A DNA stretch of 62,250 nucleotides from ChocPot-Mid sp043804925 (lineage in GTDB: Bacteria; Bacteroidota; Ignavibacteria; Kapaibacteriales; UBA2268). The notes under the pieces are model-generated. The model was given only the letters and a program-made list of their open reading frames with translations. It was not told the origin of the DNA and made no database searches. Positions 16,261 to 22,692 of this stretch are shown one piece after another; positions within the stretch are counted from its first letter, which is position 1; the number at the start of each line of letters is the position of its first letter. The stretch lies in the NCBI GenBank assembly GCA_043804925.1, contig JAZDIP010000051.1:1-62250 (forward strand). The letters are read 5' to 3'. Made by a program: the position numbers and the translations under genes.

Positions 16261-16989
16261 TTACTTAATTTCTTTGACAATAATATAAGAAGGTCCTATA
16301 TATCTTTTTCCTTTTGCCTTGGTTTTTGTTGGTGGAGGATTGTCCGGGTCAACACTGTCATGCGGCTTTATTGTCAAACGTGTATTTGCGATGCCGTTAG
16401 TAACAAAATGATTCAACAAGGACTTGCATCTTTCGGTTGTTAATGTGAGATTTTCCGATTTATTTCCAATAGCATCGGGATAACTATGAATTTCTATTTC
16501 AACTTCGGAATTGTTCACTAAAGTATTTGTAATATCACTTAAAAATTCCTCTGCTCCATATCTTAGTTTCGACTTATTCAATTCAAAAGGAGGAACCTGA
16601 AAAGGTATTTTAGCACCAACGAAAAGAGGTTTTACTAAAAAGTCTCTTGATATTTCTTCGTATTTATCGGAATTTGCGATAAAGATTTCATAGTTTTCGA
16701 GAAAATATTTAGTTTTCTTTAATCTAATGATGTATTTATTACCCGGTTTTAATCCCGTAACATAATAATATCCGTTTTCATAAGCATTACTTCTTGTAGC
16801 AGTAACCTTGTTTCCGTTTTCATCCAAAACAATCACAAAAACCGTTTGCGGCTCTTTTGTAACAGCATCAAATATGTTTCCTGTTACAGCTACTACTGTT
16901 GTTAACATTTGAGCATTAGCATTAAAAGCCATTATCCCATAAACGAATAAAGCGGTTAAAATAAAAATCTGTTTTTTGTTTATTTTCAT
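16261..16989 (-). CDS. secreted protein with OmpA-like C-terminal domain
   Basis: A 242-residue protein with a signal peptide (~1-26, ending in NANA). Residues ~30-115 look like a carboxypeptidase-regulatory/CNA-B type beta-sandwich (VTGNIFDAVTKEPQTVFV, YYVTGLKPGNKYII). Residues ~128-240 resemble an OmpA/MotB peptidoglycan-binding domain (FELNKSKLRYGAEEFL, VEIEIHSYPDAIGNKSEN, LTTERCKSLLNHF), which anchors proteins to the cell wall. A WD40 protein gene lies 13 bases upstream on the same strand and they probably form an operon. The partner or ligand is unknown. Confidence 0.75.
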   Translation of the reverse strand: MKINKKQIFILTALFVYGIMAFNANAQMLTTVVAVTGNIFDAVTKEPQTVFVIVLDENGNKVTATRSNAYENGYYYVTGLKPGNKYIIRLKKTKYFLENYEIFIANSDKYEEISRDFLVKPLFVGAKIPFQVPPFELNKSKLRYGAEEFLSDITNTLVNNSEVEIEIHSYPDAIGNKSENLTLTTERCKSLLNHFVTNGIANTRLTIKPHDSVDPDNPPPTKTKAKGKRYIGPSYIIVKEIK

Positions 16990-17002
16990 TATCTACTCCT
17001 GA

Positions 17003-17998
17003 TTATTTCTTGAGGTCTAAAAATCTTACCGAACCATCGGCACAACCCAAAATTAAAGTCGAAACATCGCTGACAAGGTCAACTGCCCAAATTTCGATAC
17101 CTGCATCAAATGTCATTAGGTTGTTACCTGTAGCTACATCCCATAACTTAACTTTTTTATCTATACTCGCACTAACAATAATGTCATTTTCTCCTGATAT
17201 GGATAAATCCTGAATTAAATCATCATGTCCCTTAATTGTTCTTACAAGTTTACCAGACGGCATACTCCAAATTTTGATATACCCGAGTTCGTCTGAAGAT
17301 ATCAACAATTTACTGTCAAAACTATACAGTACAGTAAGCACAGGACCTTCATGACCGATTAATGTCATAACAGGTTCTTTTGTATGCAAATCTGTCGACC
17401 ATATTTTTATTGTTTTGTCATCGCTGCACGATGCAAGATGAAGACCGTCATAGCTGTATGCAATGTTATTTGTAGCTTTTGTGTGGTCTCTTAAAGTTTT
17501 TACTTCTGCTCCTAATTTTGTATCCCATAGTTTAACAGTCTTGTCAAAACTTGTGCTTGCAATAAATTGGCTGCTATCGTCCTGGCTGAAATAAACTCCT
17601 ATGACCTGGTCCGTATGCCCTTTGAGAACGGATAATTGATTTCCGGTTTCTACATCCCAGACACGAACCGTCATATCGCTTGAGCCGCTGGCAAGCCATT
17701 TGTCGTTGCCTGAAAAAGAAATATTATTCACTTGTCCCAGATGTCCTACCAAAGTATGAAGAAGCTTGCCACCGGGGTCTTTCTTTTCGGGATTGGGTAA
17801 TGTCCATATCTTTATTGTTTCGTCCAAACTGCAAGTCGCTACTTTTTTGTCATTGAAGTCAACAAATACTCCGAGGACTTCGTCGTCGTGCTGACCGATA
17901 GTTCGCATTTTATATTCCCATTTCTTAGCGGATGTCTCTTGTGTCGCTATTAAGCCGAGCAGAAAAGAAACTAAAATTATCCATACATATCTTATCAT
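17003..17998 (-). CDS. exported WD40 beta-propeller protein
   Basis: A 331-residue protein with an N-terminal signal peptide (MIRYVWIILVSFLLGLIATQ). About seven WD40 repeats follow, each with the GH...VxxVxFSxDxxxLASxSxDxTVKLWD pattern (for example SGSSDMTVRVWDVETG and STSFDKTVKLWDTKLG). Seven repeats should close one beta-propeller, a protein-protein platform probably located in the periplasm. The gene lies just upstream of the OmpA-like gene and shares its terminator, which hints at a wall-anchored pair. No enzymatic residues are expected. Confidence 0.88.
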   Translation of the reverse strand: MIRYVWIILVSFLLGLIATQETSAKKWEYKMRTIGQHDDEVLGVFVDFNDKKVATCSLDETIKIWTLPNPEKKDPGGKLLHTLVGHLGQVNNISFSGNDKWLASGSSDMTVRVWDVETGNQLSVLKGHTDQVIGVYFSQDDSSQFIASTSFDKTVKLWDTKLGAEVKTLRDHTKATNNIAYSYDGLHLASCSDDKTIKIWSTDLHTKEPVMTLIGHEGPVLTVLYSFDSKLLISSDELGYIKIWSMPSGKLVRTIKGHDDLIQDLSISGENDIIVSASIDKKVKLWDVATGNNLMTFDAGIEIWAVDLVSDVSTLILGCADGSVRFLDLKK

Positions 17999-18173
17999 AG
18001 AATAAACCTTAATTATTTAATTTTACTTTATCTTTTTCCAAAAATCATTATGTAAATAAATTTTAACAGCATACTTGTAAAAGTATTAAATATCAAAAAT
18101 ACAAAGTTTTGTGAAAATAAAAATAGAAAACTGTATATTTTTAATAATTATCTAAAAAAAATTGTTCTTAAGT

Positions 18174-18596
18174 TTAACCAATTCGATTTAAAATTTTTGA
18201 AAAATTCCTTAGAATATTCAATATTTCCTCTGATTCTGTTTTGCTTAACGTTATTTTCCCTTTTTCAATATCTTTCGTCGTTTCCTTATTGTCAGCATAA
18301 CCTTGAGTCAATAAAGTTCTCTCTTCTAATTTATTTGAAAATAAATTATCCTCAAATGATTTTATACCAATTTCTGACAACTTTTCCTTGGCATTTTTCA
18401 AAGAAATTTTTTCGTCCCGTAAAAGCTTTTTAATCGAGTTAATCAGAAAAACATCCTTTTCCGAATATATCCGGTTGCCACCACGGTTCTTTTTGGGCTT
18501 TAACTGGGGAAATTCTTTTTCCCAGTATCTGAGTATATGTTGTTCCTCGTCAACTAATTGACACACTTCACTTATGGAATAATAAAGTTTGCGCAT
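18174..18596 (-). CDS. MerR-family transcriptional regulator
   Basis: A 140-residue protein from ATG 18596 (an upstream in-frame ATG at 18632 adds a hydrophobic stretch unlike the family). The N-terminal winged-helix reads MRKLYYSISEVCQLVDEEQH, then ILRYWEKEFPQLKPKKNRGG, then NRIYSEKDV, the standard MerR DNA-binding motif. A helical C-terminal part without metal-binding cysteines suggests the HspR/CueR-unrelated subgroup common in Bacteroidota. Its target is unknown. It is transcribed divergently from rpoZ. Confidence 0.85.
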   Translation of the reverse strand: MRKLYYSISEVCQLVDEEQHILRYWEKEFPQLKPKKNRGGNRIYSEKDVFLINSIKKLLRDEKISLKNAKEKLSEIGIKSFEDNLFSNKLEERTLLTQGYADNKETTKDIEKGKITLSKTESEEILNILRNFSKILNRIG

Positions 18597-18771
18597 AACA
18601 ATTATTGATTTAATTAACAATAATAATTTCATAAATTTACGAATAAGATTTGATAAATCCTAATAAGATATTTTGTATAAATTAATTCCCTAAAAAAAAA
18701 TGCTTTAATATTAATGAAAAATTAGTTATTTTTGTTAGCTATAATATTTAAAATTTTTAAAAGGGTGTACA

Positions 18772-19092
18772 GTGAGCAGCTATATCGTAAATCCGGTTAA
18801 GATAAGAATGCAGGAATCCTCAAAAGGATTGATATATAAATCAATTGTCGCATTAGGATTTCGTTCAAGACAAATTAACGACGACATTCGCAATGAGATA
18901 CATTTTAGAATGGCAGATGTAATTGATACCAGCGACACGAGCGAAGGTGCTAACTTTGACCAAATCGCTATAAGCAGGGAATTCGACAAAATGCCTAAAC
19001 CGACTTTTATTGCAATGAAAGAAATGTCCGAAGGAAGACTCCGATACGAACTTCCTGAAGTAGTAGTTGAGAAACCGGAAGAAGATTTATAA
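18772..19092 (+). CDS. rpoZ: RNA polymerase omega subunit, Bacteroidota Rpb6-like type
   Basis: A 106-residue protein starting at GTG 18772, preceded by AAAAGGG (18759-18765). The block YKSIVALGFRSRQINDDIRN (~23-42), a later SREFDKMPKPTFIAMKEMSE (~67-86) and the LRYELPE tail match the Bacteroidota-type omega (RNA_pol_Rpb6 family). It helps fold and assemble RNA polymerase. It is monocistronic, with a clear terminator 27 bases after the stop. Function is well supported by the family pattern. Confidence 0.8.
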   Translation: MSSYIVNPVKIRMQESSKGLIYKSIVALGFRSRQINDDIRNEIHFRMADVIDTSDTSEGANFDQIAISREFDKMPKPTFIAMKEMSEGRLRYELPEVVVEKPEEDL

Positions 19093-19118
19093 GAAAATAA
19101 AATTTGATAATAAGAAAG

Positions 19119-19145
19119 TCCCGGGGTTATCTTCGGGATTTTTTT
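19119..19145 (+). terminator. rpoZ terminator
   Basis: TCCCGGGG (19119-19126) pairs with CTTCGGGA (19131-19138), with two G-U pairs and a TTAT loop. Seven T's follow. Confidence 0.9.
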
Positions 19146-19170
19146 GTTTTATAAACGAATAAGAATTTTA

Positions 19171-19209
19171 ACGCAAAAATCGCTAAGTTAAAGCAAAGTT
19201 TCGCAGAGT
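19171..19209. repeat. interspersed ACGCAAA/CGCAGAG-type repeat
   Basis: Short near-repeats of the form ACGCAAAAATCGCTAAGTT, AAGCAAAGTTTCGCAGAG. Sequences of this kind recur between genes in many Bacteroidota and other genomes. It lies between the rpoZ terminator and the end of the restriction gene. Confidence 0.45.
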
Positions 19210-19222
19210 TTTTTATTCGTAA

Positions 19223-20650
19223 TTATTCATTTTTCATTGAATTTACGATTTCCACAGTTTTAACGCTCACAGTCGTAACCCTCATCAGCAATTCAATTAC
19301 CTTCTCCTTATAATCAGCAAACCTGTACGTATTGAATTTCTCTCTTATTGTTGGGTCTTTCGGTGTTTTTTCTTTGTATTGGTCTAATATCCATTCGAGG
19401 GCTGAACGGTTGCCAAGTTTGTATTGCCATGCCTCTTTGGGTATGCCTGTTAATGAAGTTTGCTCGTCTAATATTATTATTCCGTTTTCTTTGTCTGCAC
19501 GGAGTTTTGCGTTTGGTGTTCGGGCTTTGTCGAATCCGCTGTCAACTATTTGTAGGGGGAATTTTTCTGCTTCCTCAAAGTTTATGTGCAAGTCCATTAA
19601 TTCCTTCCCCCAATCACGCCACTGCCAAAAGTCGTCGTAAAGTGGTAATCTCGGAAACTCACGCTTGAGGTTTAGTTCGTATTTTTTGCGGTATGCGGGG
19701 TTGTGCAAAACGGCGTAGGTATAATAGAAAATATCCTCTTTTCTTATTTCCCCTCTATCAAGAGGGGACAAAGGGGTGTGTGAAGATATCGTTGAATCAA
19801 CATTGCTTTTTGACACACCCCCTAACCCCCTCTTTTTAGAGGGGGAATAAGAATCGCCCCTCTTTTTAGAGGGGGAAAAGCCGTAGCGGGAGCGAAACTG
19901 CTCCAGTCCCCAGTCGGTTATATTCTCATACCTGTTTCCGTTTGTGTCGTAGCGGTAGAGGGGCAGGCATTGAGTAGGATCCAATGAATAGATTGCATAA
20001 TTTGGTAAATATTTTGTTGCAACTATGCTAAAATCTAATCTACTACCAGATACGAAACAAATCAACTTATTTTCAGTATTTTTTGAATTGAAAACAGAAG
20101 GTAATTGATATTGCATTTCATTTAGTTCTTTAGAAAAATATAGATTTTCTAAGATAAAAGGTCTATAATATGAATTTATAATAAGGTCAGCATTAAACTC
20201 ATATTTTTTACCTTTGAATAAATCATTTTTTACTGCTCTTGACCATTTTATAGAATAATCCACTTCATCTTTTATTTCAGATTTTGATTTACCTTTTAAC
20301 TTTGCAACATCTGAATTATAAATATCAATCAAATGTTTTACCTTGTTTTCAAGATATTCTTTTTCAAAATCATATACCCACTCATCTCTTGCAGTAACAA
20401 CACCCAAAGAAAACAACTTAAAAATTGCTTTTTCTTCGTTTTTGCTTTTCGAAAGCTTTGTTTCCTTATTCGCAACGGGGATTAACTCATCCCAGTCGTT
20501 ATCGGTCAAATCAATCCAGTTGGCGTTTTTGTCGGGCTGGATGTGTTCGAAGGGGATTTGCTCGAATTTTGTCGAAGCGAACCAGTCGAGTTTTTCTTCC
20601 CGGCGCATTTCGTCGGTTAAAGTGAAGTAGTATATTTTGGATTTGGTCAT
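19223..20650 (-). CDS. restriction-modification enzyme, separated C-terminal part (target recognition)
   Basis: A 475-residue frame that continues the enzyme encoded at 22682-24421. Its start (KIYYFTLTDEMRREEKLDWF) is what normally follows the GVAIMFLVK segment of type ISP/IIG-like restriction-modification proteins. It carries the presumed target-recognition domain (EFNADLIINSYYRPFI, KEDIFYYTYAVLHNPAYR, FPRLPLYDDFWQW). Residues ~257-301 are translated from inserted palindromic repeats (SPSKKRGDSYSPSKKRG and HTPLSPLDRG). The ATG at 20650 lies 10 bases after the stop of an unknown gene. It may work as a separate specificity subunit or be inactive. Confidence 0.85.
   Translation of the reverse strand: MTKSKIYYFTLTDEMRREEKLDWFASTKFEQIPFEHIQPDKNANWIDLTDNDWDELIPVANKETKLSKSKNEEKAIFKLFSLGVVTARDEWVYDFEKEYLENKVKHLIDIYNSDVAKLKGKSKSEIKDEVDYSIKWSRAVKNDLFKGKKYEFNADLIINSYYRPFILENLYFSKELNEMQYQLPSVFNSKNTENKLICFVSGSRLDFSIVATKYLPNYAIYSLDPTQCLPLYRYDTNGNRYENITDWGLEQFRSRYGFSPSKKRGDSYSPSKKRGLGGVSKSNVDSTISSHTPLSPLDRGEIRKEDIFYYTYAVLHNPAYRKKYELNLKREFPRLPLYDDFWQWRDWGKELMDLHINFEEAEKFPLQIVDSGFDKARTPNAKLRADKENGIIILDEQTSLTGIPKEAWQYKLGNRSALEWILDQYKEKTPKDPTIREKFNTYRFADYKEKVIELLMRVTTVSVKTVEIVNSMKNE
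19749..19875. repeat. palindromic repeats inside the restriction gene
   Basis: CCCCTCTATCAAGAGGGG with an adjacent AAGGGGTGTGTG (19750-19782), then ACACACCCCCTAACCCCC with a CTCTTTTTAGAGGGGG hairpin (19813-19845), then a second such hairpin (19855-19875). They belong to the same general class as the elements at 2520, 3071 and 5983. They keep the reading frame open and add about 45 residues to the protein. Confidence 0.85.
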
Positions 20651-20660
20651 GGGTATTTTG

Positions 20661-21689
20661 CTATAGATTTCTGAATAAATCCTTGATGTTAAAATCTAAT
20701 TTTATTGATAAAACATTTGAAAGCTTTTTTAAAAATCCTTCTCTGGGTTGATATCTAACTATATTTCTATATTTTTTTCCTTCTTCTGTAACCTCTAAAC
20801 AAATTTCACCATCGACAGCATATTTTTTATCTTTTAAAGCATCAATAATATTCAATAATGAAATATTTTTATCAAGCAGATCATTTTCACCCAATGGATG
20901 CCCAATATGAGGTGCTTCATTGATTTTGGAAATAACATCACTTGTTTTTGAAATGCTTGATGATATTAATCCTATAGCTAAATAATCAGGTGATGGAAAA
21001 AAGTATTGCAAAATATGCTTTTTTTCTAATATATGTCTTACATAATCATGATTGTTGCCTTGTTGAAAAGCGATAGTTTCAAAATCTTCAAATTCATATA
21101 AAGGAACTGGACAAATACCTTGTTCTCTATCATATGAAGCAGGATCAAATAAAGATATATCTTTTAATGAAAAATAAGTATCATCAACTTCCTTAGTCAT
21201 TTTAATCATTGATAATTGATCAATAACTTCTTTAATCATTGAAATAATACTTATTGTTGCTGAATCAAAATTAATAATTTTTTTATATCCATGAAATGCT
21301 TTTAATTGTTCTCCATATTTCTCAATTCTTTTTTGGAAATCTATTTTATCTTTTACTAATTCATTTAATTCAGACATTGAAAAATCGTAATTACCTATCA
21401 ATGTTGTGATAAAAGATGCAACGTATCCTAAATTTACAACGGCTGGTCTCGCTAAAATAATATGATATTCTTTAATTTTTGATTTTATATCTGATTGAAT
21501 TAAAATTGTGTTTCTACTGTCGGGTTCTGAAGAAATAATTACCAATCTTTTTCTTTTTTCATCTACACCAATAGCAGTTGTATCATGATAAATACCAGAA
21601 ATCCCCTGTATTGGTTTTGCCTCCACAGGTTCAGTTTCAACTGCCTTCAAAAATGAATCCCAAAATATTTGTTTGTTAACTTCACTCAT
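20661..21689 (-). CDS. unknown protein lying between the two halves of a restriction enzyme
   Basis: A 342-residue soluble protein that I do not recognise. Visible features: an N-terminal beta-rich part with GISGIYHDTTAIGVDEKRKR (~28-47) and RLVIISSEPDSRNTILIQ, a helical middle (YDFSMSELNELVKDKIDFQ, ~112-130), and a C-terminal segment with HPLGENDLLD (~275) and RNIVRYQPREGFLKKL (~311-326). It has no signal peptide, membrane span or Walker motif. It occupies exactly the gap where the restriction enzyme is split and is read in the same direction, 10 bases before the C-terminal half. It is either cargo inserted into the gene or part of a rearranged defence operon. The base composition is more AT-rich than the flanking restriction gene, hinting at separate origin. 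Confidence 0.75.
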   Translation of the reverse strand: MSEVNKQIFWDSFLKAVETEPVEAKPIQGISGIYHDTTAIGVDEKRKRLVIISSEPDSRNTILIQSDIKSKIKEYHIILARPAVVNLGYVASFITTLIGNYDFSMSELNELVKDKIDFQKRIEKYGEQLKAFHGYKKIINFDSATISIISMIKEVIDQLSMIKMTKEVDDTYFSLKDISLFDPASYDREQGICPVPLYEFEDFETIAFQQGNNHDYVRHILEKKHILQYFFPSPDYLAIGLISSSISKTSDVISKINEAPHIGHPLGENDLLDKNISLLNIIDALKDKKYAVDGEICLEVTEEGKKYRNIVRYQPREGFLKKLSNVLSIKLDFNIKDLFRNL

Positions 21690-21715
21690 TATTTTCCCTT
21701 TCTTAATGAATTCAT

Positions 21716-21735
21716 TTCACCAAAAACATAATCGC
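21716..21735. repeat. 20-bp direct repeat B (duplicated piece of the restriction gene)
   Basis: It is identical to 22698-22717. On the minus strand it encodes AIMFLV plus part of the next codon, as in the true gene, and is followed here by a TGA stop. With the neighbouring bases the match extends to 27 of 32, beginning with CAGACAG. It marks one edge of the inserted DUF559 segment. Confidence 0.85.
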
Positions 21736-21737
21736 AA

Positions 21738-21790
21738 AAACTGTCTGAACTTTGATTTTTGTGATTTATGTGATTCCCATGATTTTTTGT
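21738..21790. repeat. interspersed AATCA...GTTCAGACA repeat
   Basis: Read on the minus strand: a series of AATCA/AATCAC steps ending in AAAGTTCAGACAG. A related sequence ending in GGTTCAGACA lies at 43645-43698. This type of short repeat is familiar between genes in Bacteroidota. Its CAGACAG end coincides with the same bases in the host gene copy, suggesting microhomology at the junction. Confidence 0.5.
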
Positions 21791-21849
21791 TTTCAAATTA
21801 ATGAAAATAATTAGATAAATCAAGTCTGGATGTTCAAGCTGTTTTTCTA

Positions 21850-22016
21850 CCCCACCCCTACCCTCCCCGTGAACGGGGAGGGGGTTTTCTTCCACACCCT
21901 GACCCTCTCCGACATCGGGGAGGGAGTTTTTTCCCTTCTCCTTGGAAGGGGAGGGAGAAATTTGTAGGGATTTTTTTGCTTCCTCCCCTATTTAGGGGAG
22001 GATTGAGGTGGGGTAG
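21850..22016. repeat. cluster of GC-rich palindromes after DUF559 copy 3
   Basis: Several hairpins in a row, including CCCTCCCCGTGAACGGGGAG (21860-21879), TCTCCGACATCGGGGAGG, CTCCTTGGAAGGGGAGGG and CTCCCCTATTTAGGGGAG. They are flanked by TACCCCACCC and GGTGGGGTAG, which form a long outer inverted repeat. The last arm supplies the C-terminal residues TPPQSSPK of the DUF559 protein. Confidence 0.85.
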
Positions 22017-22692
22017 TTTTAATTGCCTCCTCTATCCTCGTTATCACCCTATCCATATTTCCAAAAACTTCGTCATTCGTAAACCTCAAAACAAGGTAAC
22101 CCAGACTTTCCAAAAATTCCTGCCTGAGTGCATCAGCTTCTTTTTGATATTGATGTATATCGCCGTCCACTTCAATTATTATTTTATTTTTGCTATCATA
22201 AAAATCAACAATAAATCTTTCTATTGCAAATTGCCTGCGAAATTTTGTATTCAATACCTGCTTTTTTCTCAGCATCTGCCATAGCAGTTTTTCGGCAGAT
22301 GTCGGGTCTTTTCGCATTTGACGTGCGAGGGGTTTGAGTTTTTCCCAAAGGTGTGTGGGGACTTGCCAATGGTTTAAATCTACCCCAAATTCATTCTTAA
22401 CATGAGCGTAATCTACCCCACACCGACCCTCCCCGTGAACGTGGAGGGAGAAATCAGCAGGTTGACCCTCACCGTAAACGGAGAGGGAGAAATCTGTATG
22501 GTGAACATCCTCGACATCGTGGAGGGAGAAATCAGCAGGTTGACCCGCACCGTAAATGGGGAGGAATCGTTCTACCTCACCCTGACCCTCTCCGTCAACG
22601 GAGAGGGATTTTGTTTTTTTCCCTCCCCTTTCAAGGGGAGGGTTAGGGTGGGGTTGCCTTTCTATGTTAATATGGGGTGCTTTATTTTCCAT
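21988..22692 (-). CDS. DUF559 endonuclease-like protein, copy 3, with repeat-derived ends
   Basis: A 234-residue frame. The DUF559/Vsr-fold domain is residues ~105-225: HLWEKLKPLARQMRKDPTSA, AEKLLWQMLRKKQ, FRRQFAIERFIVDFYDS, IIIEVDGDIH and YLVLRFTNDEV. The core acidic residues (IVDF, IEVDG) and the histidine are intact. Residues 1-95 are low-complexity translations of palindromic repeats (PHPNPPLERGG, then several GEGQ...DFSLH units), and the end TPPQSSPK is also repeat-derived. The ATG lies 5 bases inside the insertion edge and overlaps the upstream gene's end by 11 bases. It is diverged from copies 1 and 2. The native start may be further in, for example just before the domain. Confidence 0.8.
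   Translation of the reverse strand: MENKAPHINIERQPHPNPPLERGGKKTKSLSVDGEGQGEVERFLPIYGAGQPADFSLHDVEDVHHTDFSLSVYGEGQPADFSLHVHGEGRCGVDYAHVKNEFGVDLNHWQVPTHLWEKLKPLARQMRKDPTSAEKLLWQMLRKKQVLNTKFRRQFAIERFIVDFYDSKNKIIIEVDGDIHQYQKEADALRQEFLESLGYLVLRFTNDEVFGNMDRVITRIEEAIKTTPPQSSPK
22413..22657. repeat. tandem palindromic repeats encoding the DUF559 copy 3 N-terminus
   Basis: About five units of roughly 45-50 bases, each of the form GACCCTCNCCGTNAACGG followed by GAGGGAGAAATC. After them comes a larger hairpin (CCCTCCCCTTTCAAGGGGAG, 22621-22640) with GGTTAGGGTGGGG. The units are similar but not identical. All keep a frame open on the minus strand. Confidence 0.85.

Noticed and set aside
21689..21895. 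68-residue minus-strand frame between the 342-residue gene and DUF559 copy 3
   Set aside because: Its start is within palindromic repeats and its rest is the AATCA/GTTCAGACA repeat plus the duplicated host fragment in the wrong frame.
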